From contig USOG01000026.1 in assembly GCA_900556365.1 (NCBI GenBank), positions 1 to 13,033 of the forward strand: DNA of 13,033 nt, given 5' to 3'. The notes below the pieces were generated by a model. It saw only the letters and a list, made by a program, of their open reading frames with translations, made no database searches and was not told where the DNA came from. Shown here piece after piece: positions 1-4,916 of the stretch (the first letter of the stretch is position 1; every line of letters starts with the position of its first letter). Source of the DNA: an uncultured Collinsella sp. Its GTDB lineage: Bacteria > Actinomycetota > Coriobacteriia > Coriobacteriales > Coriobacteriaceae. The translations under genes and the position numbers were made by a program.

Positions 1-533
1 TCCATGTTCGTCATGCCGTCGTAGCCGGCGTCCACCCACCTGTAGACGGTGGAGGCGCTGAGCCCGGGGGTCGTCGCCGCTATCTGCTGCGGGGAGAGCC
101 CGCGCGCGAGCCCGTCCCTGATGGCCGCGAGCTTGGCGGCGGCGCCCTCCTCGGTCTCGTCGATCCCGGACCTGCTCGCCGAGAGCTCGGCGTCGGCCGC
201 CTCCTGCGCCCTCCTTGCGCTGTAGAACACCCTGGGCCTCCTCGAGCAGCCGTAGCCCCTCCTGTGCGAGCAGCCGTTGCAGCACCTCGGCCACGCGGAG
301 AGCCTGGGGCAGGCCCCCGACAGGTCCGCGGGCGCGGGCTCGCCGTAGCGCGAGCGCGGCGCGGTGACGTAGCGGTGCGCCGCCACCTCCCTGGTCACGG
401 TCGAGGGCGACCTGCCGAGCTCCGCGGCGATCTCGCGGGCGCTGCGGTTGCGGTCGAGCATCCTCTCGACCGTGTTCCTCTCGTGCCTCGTGAGCCTCCC
501 GTACGACCTTCCGGACGGCTTCGGTCTGGACAT
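1..533 (-). CDS. IS30-family transposase, N-terminal part (runs off left edge)
   Basis: An open frame of 177 codons starts at ATG 533 and continues past the window start, preceded by a purine-rich ribosome binding site (GGAGGGAGG about 5 nt upstream). The N-terminus (SYGRLTRHERNTVERMLDRN) leads into a helix-turn-helix with AREIAAELGRSPSTVTREV (residues about 33-51), the classic IS30 DNA-binding signature. A Cys-rich patch follows (CPRLSAWPRCCNGCSHRRGYGC). A second helix-turn-helix-like segment contains GLSPQQIAATTPGLSASTVYRWVD. The DDE catalytic domain would lie beyond the edge. Codon use differs sharply from the neighbours: most arginines are AGG (about 19), whereas the host genes use CGC/CGT, indicating a foreign gene. 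Whether it is intact cannot be judged here. Confidence 0.88.
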   Translation of the reverse strand, partial: MSRPKPSGRSYGRLTRHERNTVERMLDRNRSAREIAAELGRSPSTVTREVAAHRYVTAPRSRYGEPAPADLSGACPRLSAWPRCCNGCSHRRGYGCSRRPRVFYSARRAQEAADAELSASRSGIDETEEGAAAKLAAIRDGLARGLSPQQIAATTPGLSASTVYRWVDAGYDGMTNM

Positions 534-598
534 GCCGGCCTCCCTCCATCGCGGGCCGGGGGATTCCGGCCCCTCTGGGGTTGCCTACCCGGATTCGC

Positions 599-640
599 GC
601 CTCAGGACTCAGCGCAACGCGTTGCGCTGAGTCCTGAGGC
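599..640. repeat. 42-bp perfect palindrome inside the IS end
   Basis: The two 21-bp halves (599-619 and 620-640) are exact reverse complements with no spacer: left half GCCTCAGGACTCAGCGCAAC plus G. It lies just inside the presumed terminal repeat and about 65 bp upstream of the transposase start. A transcript entering from the MATE gene would fold here into a very stable hairpin, and the fused MATE frame ends at a TGA within it (602-604). No T-tract follows, so it is not a standard intrinsic terminator. A likely role is to insulate the transposase gene from outside transcription, as known for other insertion sequences. This is inference. Confidence 0.85.
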
Positions 641-1033
641 TGTTGCAATGAAAATGAGAATCAAGGCGGCAAAGATCTCGCCCAGAGCGATGACGACAAA
701 GCCCACGAGTGCCATTAAAATCGAGGTATGGACGGCGCGTTTGACCATGTTTTGATCGTTGCGGCCGATAGCGTTGGCGATGACCACGTTGGAGCCAAGC
801 GACATGCCAATAAACAGGTTGAGCATAAGACTGGTAAGCGGAACATTGGAGCCGACCGCCGCCATGGCGAGGGTTCCCTGGTCGCCCGAGAAGTTACCGA
901 TAATGACCGTGGCGATGAGGTTCGACAGCTGCTCCAAGATGCTCGTGGCGGCCACGGGGAAGGCGAACAGGGGAATATTGCGCCACAGCGATCCGGTGGT
1001 CATGTCAATATGCTTAGATACGGTATCAGCCAT
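602..1033 (-). pseudogene. MATE-family efflux transporter, 5' fragment cut by the IS
   Basis: The ATG is at 1033. The first 123 residues match the start of a MATE multidrug/cation antiporter: a short cytosolic lead (MTTGSLWRNI), a first helix with PLFAFPVAATSILEQLSNL, then the helix-rich stretch with IGNFSG, AAVGSNVPLTSLMLNLFIGM and GSNVVIANAIGRND. The family is normally about 440-470 residues, so three quarters are missing. After ALGEIFAA (codon 665-667) the frame runs into IS sequence, adding about 20 foreign residues before the TGA in the palindrome. Only about the first three membrane helices remain, so the product is almost certainly non-functional. The 3' part may lie beyond the IS, outside the window. 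The ribosome binding site is weak (GAGAG). Confidence 0.85.
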
Positions 1034-1095
1034 ACGCTCTCAATCTCTAACGTGCTATATCGTGCTTATTTGCGCAGACGATGATACTCCTAATC

Positions 1096-1157
1096 GACTA
1101 GTCGTTGGGGGCGTTCTTAAACGACTAGTCATTCAAGAACGTCCCCAATGACTAGGC
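1096..1157. repeat. GACTAGTC triple repeat, 27-bp period, with GGGAC-type inverted repeat
   Basis: The palindromic octamer GACTAGTC occurs at 1096-1103 and 1123-1130, with a one-base variant GACTAGGC at 1150-1157, so the three are exactly 27 bp apart. The two 19-bp spacers (1104-1122 and 1131-1149) are near-perfect reverse complements of each other (core TTGGGG[G/A]CGTTCTT), making the whole 62 bp an inverted repeat centred on the middle octamer. It lies between the divergent MATE and rlmA genes. It could be a triple operator, or a dispersed hairpin element related to the GGGAC hairpins elsewhere in the window. Confidence 0.8.
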
Positions 1158-1176
1158 GGGGAAGGCGTGCGACAAT
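1148..1176 (+). promoter_or_regulatory. Candidate rlmA promoter (weak)
   Basis: ATGACT (1148-1153) and GACAAT (1171-1176) each match 4 of 6 consensus bases of -35 and -10 boxes and are 17 bp apart. The candidate lies 35 nt upstream of the rlmA start. The -35 overlaps the third GACTAG repeat, which would allow regulation by whatever binds it. The match is weak and is offered only as a candidate. Confidence 0.25.
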
Positions 1177-1211
1177 GGTGGGCGTTGTGTTGTTCGCGCT
1201 AAGGAGTTGCC

Positions 1212-2027
1212 ATGTTGTTGTGTCCCGTTTGCCATGAGCCGTTGGTGGACGACGAGCGCGGTGCTGCATGCGCGGGCGGACACCGGTTTGACCGTGCGCG
1301 CGAGGGCTATCTATATCTGCTGCGCTCGTCCAAGAGCGGCGACTCCATGGGTGATCCCAAGTCGCAGGCGCGCAGCCGTCGTGACTTTCTGAACTGCGGT
1401 TACTATGCACCGTTGCGCGATGCGATGGTTGAACTGGTACGCAAGCAGGTGTCTGGGCGTGCCGCGACTACGAACGGCCCCATGACGCTGCTCGATATAT
1501 GCTGCGGCGAGGGTTACTACACCAGCGCCATGGGCGCGGTGCCGGGCGTGGATGCTTACGGTTTCGACCTGGGCAAAGAGATGGTGCGCCTTGCCGCCAA
1601 GCGCGGCGATGCGACCTACTTCGTGGCCAACATGAAGGACATCCCCGTGGCCGATGGCGCCTTCGATATGGTGACCGAGCTCTTCGCTCCCTTTAACGAG
1701 CGTGAGTTTGCCCGCGTGCTGGCGCCAGAGGGCTCGCTCTATACCGTGGTGCCGGGTGCCCGTCATCTCTTTGGGCTTAAAGAGGTGCTCTACGACACAC
1801 CGTACCTTAACGATGAGAAGCTGCCGAAGACCACCGAGCTCGAGTTAGTCGGAACGCAGCGGGTGTCTGCGAACATTACGCTCCAGACCCAGGCTGACAT
1901 CGAGGCGGTGTTCCAGATGACGCCGTACTACTACCGCACGCGCCCTGCCGACAAAGAGCGCCTGGCAAACTTGGACACCCTTCAAACCGATATTGACTTC
2001 ATCATCGCCGAGTACCGCCACAGCTAA
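1212..2027 (+). CDS. rlmA: 23S rRNA (guanine-N1)-methyltransferase RlmA (RlmA/TlrB family)
   Basis: Methylates N1 of a guanine in helix 35 of 23S rRNA using S-adenosylmethionine. G745 is the target in enteric RlmA(I) and G748 in the Gram-positive RlmA(II)/TlrB type. The 271-residue length fits. An N-terminal zinc site is visible (C4, C7, C20, H24), followed by the family hallmarks FDRAREGYLYLL (26-37), RRDFLNCGYYAPLRD (56-70) and the SAM motif LLDICCGEGYYT (93-104). Next come the acidic ribose-binding segment GFDLGKEM, then FAPFNEREFARVL and VPGARHL. The C-terminal part contains QMTPYYYRTRP. The start at 1212 has AAGGAG 5 nt upstream. TlrB-type enzymes contribute to tylosin/mycinamycin resistance in producers only together with a second methylase; here a housekeeping role is more likely. 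The exact target base needs a phylogeny. Confidence 0.95.
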   Translation: MLLCPVCHEPLVDDERGAACAGGHRFDRAREGYLYLLRSSKSGDSMGDPKSQARSRRDFLNCGYYAPLRDAMVELVRKQVSGRAATTNGPMTLLDICCGEGYYTSAMGAVPGVDAYGFDLGKEMVRLAAKRGDATYFVANMKDIPVADGAFDMVTELFAPFNEREFARVLAPEGSLYTVVPGARHLFGLKEVLYDTPYLNDEKLPKTTELELVGTQRVSANITLQTQADIEAVFQMTPYYYRTRPADKERLANLDTLQTDIDFIIAEYRHS

Positions 2028-2062
2028 CCTGCCAAAAAGGGACAGGTTTATTTTGGCAGGTT
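2026..2062 (+). repeat. GGGACAG hairpin at the rlmA stop codon
   Basis: A perfect 12-bp stem is formed by AACCTGCCAAAA (2026-2037) and TTTTGGCAGGTT (2051-2062), with a 13-nt loop starting AGGGACAG. It overlaps the last two bases of the rlmA stop codon. The sequence continues TTATC after the stem, so it might weaken or end transcription, but a better terminator follows directly. The GGGACAG next to the left arm is shared with the four TGTGACAAAGGGACAG hairpins further on, although the arm sequence is different. Confidence 0.75.
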
Positions 2063-2078
2063 TTATCTGGGCAAACGT

Positions 2079-2116
2079 AAAGGGCCGACCGCGGAGATGC
2101 GCGATCGGCCCTTTTT
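2079..2116 (+). terminator. Rho-independent terminator after rlmA
   Basis: A 10-bp GC-rich stem AAAGGGCCGA (2079-2088) / TCGGCCCTTT (2105-2114) is followed by TTTTT (2112-2116). It ends rlmA transcription. The A-run on the other side could also help stop the convergent membrane-protein gene that ends at 2153, making it potentially bidirectional. Confidence 0.88.
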
Positions 2117-2152
2117 AGTTGCTTGGCTGCAGAGGTTATGAGACGCGAGCGC

Positions 2153-2554
2153 TTACAGGCGGTCCTTGTTCTCGGCCTTAACGGCGTGTGCCTGCTGAAC
2201 AAAGAACAGGTCGTACACCACGATGACAAAGGCGCCATAGTTGATGGCGTCGCCGCCAAACGCGGGAAGCGTGAGCACCGCTTGGGCAAGCGTGGCGACC
2301 GCGGCAACAATACCGAGCTTAAACGCGCCGTCCACCTGCGAAGGCTTGTTGGCGCCCTTGATACCGGCGACGCCTGCGGCAAGGTCGACGAGACCCTTGG
2401 CGATAAGCACGACCGCTGCGAGCGTGGCGTACGAACCGTACATGGAATCGAGACCGCCCGTGGCGATACCGACGCCGGCGGTGACGAGGCTGGCGATGCC
2501 CAAAACAAAGTAGATGAGAGCAAGGATTTTGAGAGTCTTGCGAGTGAAGCTCAT
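2153..2554 (-). CDS. Small integral membrane protein, four predicted helices, function unknown
   Basis: The 133-residue frame starts at ATG 2554, with AAAGGA about 6 nt upstream (a longer upstream extension of the frame has no such site and does not look like protein). Four hydrophobic segments are visible: about residues 8-30 (LKILALIYFVLGIASLVTAG), 42-65 (YATLAAVVLIAKGLVDLAAG), 80-97 and 105-122 (YGAFVIVVYDLFFVQQ). The N-terminus is basic (MSFTRKTLK), the loop GIKGANKPSQVDG lies between helices 2 and 3, and the tail is charged. The plan resembles small four-helix membrane proteins common in Actinobacteria, but I do not recognise a named family. It is convergent with rlmA and divergent from the 47-residue gene. 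Confident as a gene, no function assigned. Confidence 0.85.
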   Translation of the reverse strand: MSFTRKTLKILALIYFVLGIASLVTAGVGIATGGLDSMYGSYATLAAVVLIAKGLVDLAAGVAGIKGANKPSQVDGAFKLGIVAAVATLAQAVLTLPAFGGDAINYGAFVIVVYDLFFVQQAHAVKAENKDRL

Positions 2555-2605
2555 GGCTGGTCCTTTCGATACGGGTACGGCCGGTCTGGCGTAGCCCATG
2601 TGCTG

Positions 2606-2634
2606 TACATATGGTGAAGCACATTGTAGTTCAA
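2606..2634 (-). promoter_or_regulatory. Candidate promoter of the four-helix membrane protein gene
   Basis: On the minus strand TTGAAC (2634-2629) and TATGTA (2611-2606) are separated by exactly 17 bp. This gives a predicted start near 2599 and a 45-nt leader containing the ribosome binding site. The -35 matches 4 of 6 and the -10 only 3 of 6, so this is tentative. A short inverted repeat GTGCT...AGCAC (about 2600-2622) overlaps the -10. Confidence 0.35.
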
Positions 2635-2788
2635 CGCGGCGATGCATGCGCCTGAAAGCGCTTTGAGCCCGCGCGGCCCAACCCAACCTTTCAAAAAGGA
2701 AAGCTGGACGTAAGCCAAATCGATGGCAGCTCATGTGCGGCGCTGAGATGATGAGGCCGTAACAAGGAGTTGGTCTCAAGGAGGAGCC

Positions 2789-2932
2789 ATGATGTACGGA
2801 GCCGGGCAAGTGCGTGAGCCGCGGTCGTTGGGAAGGCGCATGGGTGATTCTGTGATCGCTGCCGTGTGCACGGGATTGATGGCGGTGCTTTGCATTGGGA
2901 TGCTGTGGGCCATGTCGCATGTGGGACAATAG
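2789..2932 (+). CDS. 47-residue small membrane protein (unrecognised)
   Basis: A short frame with one of the best ribosome binding sites in the window (AAGGAGGAG, 2778-2786). Two adjacent ATGs (2789 and 2792) are possible starts; the second gives the more usual spacing. The N-terminal 20 residues are polar and basic (GQVREPRSLGRRMGD). They lead into a single hydrophobic segment at about residues 21-42 with VIAAVCTGLMAVLCIGMLWAM and a short tail ending GQ. That is the plan of a one-helix membrane protein with the N-terminus probably inside, by the positive-inside rule. It ends 63 nt before rsmJ and may be transcribed with it. No known family comes to mind. The coding call rests on the ribosome binding site and the membrane-helix plan. 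Confidence 0.65.
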   Translation: MMYGAGQVREPRSLGRRMGDSVIAAVCTGLMAVLCIGMLWAMSHVGQ

Positions 2933-2995
2933 CGGACGGTTGGGTGCTGGCATAAACGGCGCCCACGTATTCGTTTTGCTTGCTAAGGAGTACCC

Positions 2996-3700
2996 ATGGG
3001 CGTCGTCGATCCCTTTTCTGTTGCTCGGGCCGCGGGGCTTGAGCTGACCGGGAAGTCCGAGGGCCTCACGCTCACCGACGGCACGATGGAGCTGCGCGCC
3101 GATTTTGGCCGCATGCTTCCACGACTCAAGCAGGGCCGTTTGCAGCAAGAGCTACTGGTGAAGGCTGCGCGCACAAAAGGCATCGAGCAACCATGGGCGA
3201 TTGATGCCACGGCGGGCTTTGGCGAGGATTCGCTGCTGTTGGCGGCTGCGGGCTTTACCGTCGACCTGTATGAACAGGATTGCGTGATCGCGGCACTTCT
3301 CAAGGATGCTTTGGATCGCGCGGCAGATGATCCGGCGCTTGCGGCTGCCGTGGCTCGCATGTGCCTTCATGCGGGCGAGGACAGCATTGCCGGCCTTCGC
3401 CATACAGCTGAGTTGATCGGGCGGGGCGAGCTTGCCGCCCCCGACGCGGTGTACCTGGACCCCATGTTTCCCGAGCGTACCAAAAGTGCGGCGGTCAAAA
3501 AGAAGTTCCAGCTCCTACATCATCTGGAGCAGCCATGCGCCGACGAGGAATTGCTGGTCCAGGCAGCGCTTGCGGTGCATCCGCGCAAAGTCGTTATCAA
3601 GCGGCCGGTGAAGGGGCCACTGCTTGCCGGCGTTAAGCCGAGCTATCAACTTGCGGGCAAGGCCGTTCGCTACGATGTTTTGGTGCCGCCGCGCCCGTAG
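2996..3700 (+). CDS. rsmJ: 16S rRNA (guanine-N2)-methyltransferase RsmJ
   Basis: RsmJ (formerly YhiQ) methylates N2 of G1516 in 16S rRNA in E. coli, near the decoding region, using SAM. The 234-residue protein carries the family signatures: LELRADFGRMLPRLKQGR in the N-terminal part, the SAM-binding loop DATAGFGEDSLLLAAAG (70-86), the acidic LYEQDCVIAALL (91-102), and the catalytic-region motif VYLDPMFPERTKSAAVKKK (152-170) in which DPMFP is diagnostic. The end holds VVIKRP and a strand with VRYDVLVPP. The start at 2996 is preceded by AAGGAG at the right spacing. It follows the 47-residue frame and is convergent with the Cys/His-rich gene at 3749; I see no clear terminator in the 48 bp between them. 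Confidence 0.93.
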   Translation: MGVVDPFSVARAAGLELTGKSEGLTLTDGTMELRADFGRMLPRLKQGRLQQELLVKAARTKGIEQPWAIDATAGFGEDSLLLAAAGFTVDLYEQDCVIAALLKDALDRAADDPALAAAVARMCLHAGEDSIAGLRHTAELIGRGELAAPDAVYLDPMFPERTKSAAVKKKFQLLHHLEQPCADEELLVQAALAVHPRKVVIKRPVKGPLLAGVKPSYQLAGKAVRYDVLVPPRP

Positions 3701-3748
3701 CTTGAGTGCGATGGTTGGCGCTCCGTCAGTGCCGTGCCGATGCGGGGT

Positions 3749-4051
3749 CTATTTCCAAGGGTGCGACGTCAGGTGCCAGCCGCCGCAGTATTCGCATTTG
3801 TAGCAGGCTAAGCCGCGCCGCCCGCGGTTTTCGCAGTCGGCCATAACGGCCTCGGCCTCGGCGCGCGTGTCGTAACGGTTTTTGCGTTCGCACGACTTGT
3901 AGCGCCAGGCTTCATCGCGCTCGGCGTCCAGGGCATCGCGGCGCTCGTCTTCGCGCGCAAACAGGTCGCTCATATCGCCGCCGGTGGCAGCGCCCAAAAA
4001 CTCGCTTTTGGCCTTTGACCAGGCGGCTCGCTTTTTGCTCCCCATCTGCAT
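3749..4051 (-). CDS. 100-residue Cys/His-rich (zinc-ribbon-like) protein, function unknown
   Basis: I place the start at ATG 4051, with GGAGAGGGG 4 nt upstream; a TTG at 4066 in the same frame would put the ribosome binding site inside the gene. The N-terminus is basic (MGSKKRAAWSKAKSEF), and a very charged, probably helical middle (FAREDERRDALDAERDEAW) follows. A C-terminal module begins with CERKNRYDTRAEAEAVMADC and ends CYKCEYCGGWHLTSHP. The spacing C83-x2-C86-x2-C89-x3-H93-x3-H97 suggests a metal site. Small proteins with the arrangement K-x-x-Y-x-T...A...Y-x-C-x-x-C-x-x-W-H-L-T-S occur in bacterial chromosomes and phages, but I know of no proven function. Its promoter appears to face that of the acetyltransferase gene. 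Confidence 0.82.
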   Translation of the reverse strand: MQMGSKKRAAWSKAKSEFLGAATGGDMSDLFAREDERRDALDAERDEAWRYKSCERKNRYDTRAEAEAVMADCENRGRRGLACYKCEYCGGWHLTSHPWK

Positions 4052-4069
4052 CGCGCCCCTCTCCAAACG

Positions 4070-4101
4070 TTGGTATCATTGCTCAATCAAAGTGATACCA
4101 A
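4070..4101. promoter_or_regulatory. Face-to-face extended -10 promoters within an inverted repeat
   Basis: TTGGTATCA (4070-4078) and TGATACCAA (4093-4101) are exact reverse complements 14 bp apart. Each reads as an extended -10 element on its own strand: TGGTATCAT (4071-4079) on plus, leading to the acetyltransferase, and TGGTATCAC (4101-4093) on minus, leading to the Cys/His-rich gene. Both would start transcription near 4086, so the two promoters would compete for polymerase. The same repeat could instead bind a dimeric regulator. There is no good -35 on either side. Confidence 0.5.
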
Positions 4102-4119
4102 TAAACGTGAGGTCGCCGT

Positions 4120-4611
4120 GTGATGATCAGAAAAACCCTCGATACCGACATTCCCGCCGTCATGGCTATCTATGGCGCGGCCCGCGCCTTTATGCGTGCG
4201 CATGGCAACGCCACGCAGTGGCCCGAGGGCACGCCTTCGGCCGAGCAGCTGGCTGCCGATATTGCCGCCGGTGGCAGCTATGTGTGCGAAGTCGACGGTC
4301 GCGTGGTGGCGACGTTTGCCTTTTTGCCGGGTCCGGACGAGTGCTATGACGTAATTGAGGACGGGCAATGGCGCAGCGATACTCCGTACGCCGTGTTGCA
4401 CCGTGTGGCATCCGACGGCACCGTGCACGGTATCGCGGCTGCGATGTTTGCCTTTGCCAAAGAACGTGCCGATCACTTGCGCATCGATACGCACCAGGAC
4501 AACCTGCCCATGCAGGGCGCCATCGCCAAGGCCGGGTTTAAGCGCGCCGGTATCGTATATGTGTCGGACGGTACGCCGCGCGTCGCGTTTGATTGGCTGC
4601 GCGAGGCATAA
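4120..4611 (+). CDS. GNAT-family N-acetyltransferase
   Basis: A single-domain acetyltransferase (163 residues from GTG 4120, or 162 from ATG 4123). The ribosome binding site is modest (GAGGT, 4109-4113), so both starts are possible. It begins with the typical strand-helix MIRKTLDTDIPAVMAIY, followed by a WPEGTPSAEQLAADI segment, the central strands with YVCEVDGRVVATFAFLPG, and LHRVASDG...GIAAAMFAFA, which is the acetyl-CoA pyrophosphate-binding region. It closes with LRIDTHQDNLPMQGAIAKAGF, the standard GNAT end in which Asn and the GF turn are conserved. The cofactor loop is atypical: TVHGIAAA replaces the usual R-x-x-G-x-G. The substrate cannot be read from the sequence. A strong terminator follows, so it is a single-gene transcript. 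Confidence 0.88.
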   Translation: MMIRKTLDTDIPAVMAIYGAARAFMRAHGNATQWPEGTPSAEQLAADIAAGGSYVCEVDGRVVATFAFLPGPDECYDVIEDGQWRSDTPYAVLHRVASDGTVHGIAAAMFAFAKERADHLRIDTHQDNLPMQGAIAKAGFKRAGIVYVSDGTPRVAFDWLREA

Positions 4612-4645
4612 AGGCCGAGTCACATACCAGCGTTTCACCGAAATG

Positions 4646-4672
4646 AAAATGGCCCCGAGTGGGGCCATTTTT
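4646..4672 (+). terminator. Rho-independent terminator after the GNAT gene
   Basis: An 11-bp perfect stem AAAATGGCCCC (4646-4656) / GGGGCCATTTT (4661-4671) with the tetraloop GAGT, followed by a T-run (4668-4672). It closes the acetyltransferase transcript. The remaining intergenic sequence to 4850 is GC-rich; I recognise no RNA gene in it. Confidence 0.92.
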
Positions 4673-4850
4673 GGTAAAACGCGTTGTTGTGGGGCTTGCG
4701 TTGTTATCGCCCCAGATGAGCCCGGGCAGACAAAAAGGGGAGGTGCCGGCTTTCGCAAGGCGCGAACCTACGAAAAACGCCGCGCGGCAACGCGGGGCGA
4801 TGAGCTCGGTCGGGGGATAGGGCCCGCTTCGCCCGCCGGCCCGTAAATTG

Positions 4851-4856
4851 TATCAT
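4851..4856 (+). promoter_or_regulatory. Candidate -10 box of the ribosomal GTPase gene
   Basis: TATCAT matches 5 of 6 bases of the -10 consensus in an otherwise very GC-rich stretch, 61 nt upstream of the start codon. The sequence 17 bp further upstream (TTCGCC, 4828-4833) is a poor -35. Supported by the base composition dip and position only. Confidence 0.35.
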
Positions 4857-4916
4857 CCAGTGTGGAGCGTGAGCGCCCGTTGCCGCGTGCGATGGGCTTG
4901 TAATAAGAGGAGAGCC

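Larger units (their letters stand above)
1..664 (-). mobile_element. IS30-family insertion sequence, one end (truncated by window edge)
   Basis: The segment holds the 5' part of an IS30-type transposase gene, a 42-bp palindrome, and a presumed terminal inverted repeat. Read inward from the outer end, 664 to 641, the minus strand is TTGATTCTCATTTTCATTGC followed by AACA. From memory this resembles the TGTTGCA...-type ends of other IS30-family elements. The outer boundary is set at 664 because the neighbouring MATE reading frame stops looking like MATE exactly there (after Phe-Ala-Ala, codon at 665-667). The other end lies outside the window, so the inverted repeat and target duplication cannot be compared. 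The family assignment is fairly secure; the exact boundary is inferred. Confidence 0.7.

Noticed and set aside
264..755. A 163-codon frame on plus across the IS
   Set aside because: It is a high-GC shadow of the transposase gene (Arg/Pro/Ala-rich, no family features) and runs through the palindrome into the MATE gene.
2643..2714. A 23-codon plus-strand frame before the 47-residue gene
   Set aside because: No ribosome binding site and no protein-like features.
2153..3148. A 331-codon minus-strand frame reaching into rsmJ
   Set aside because: Only the last 133 codons look like protein and have a ribosome binding site at 2554. The upstream part overlaps the 47-residue gene and rsmJ on the other strand.
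4680..4850. A GC-rich stretch that might encode a structured RNA or tRNA
   Set aside because: I looked for tRNA T-loop and anticodon arms, SRP RNA and similar cores on both strands and found none; the short stems present are those expected from GC content.
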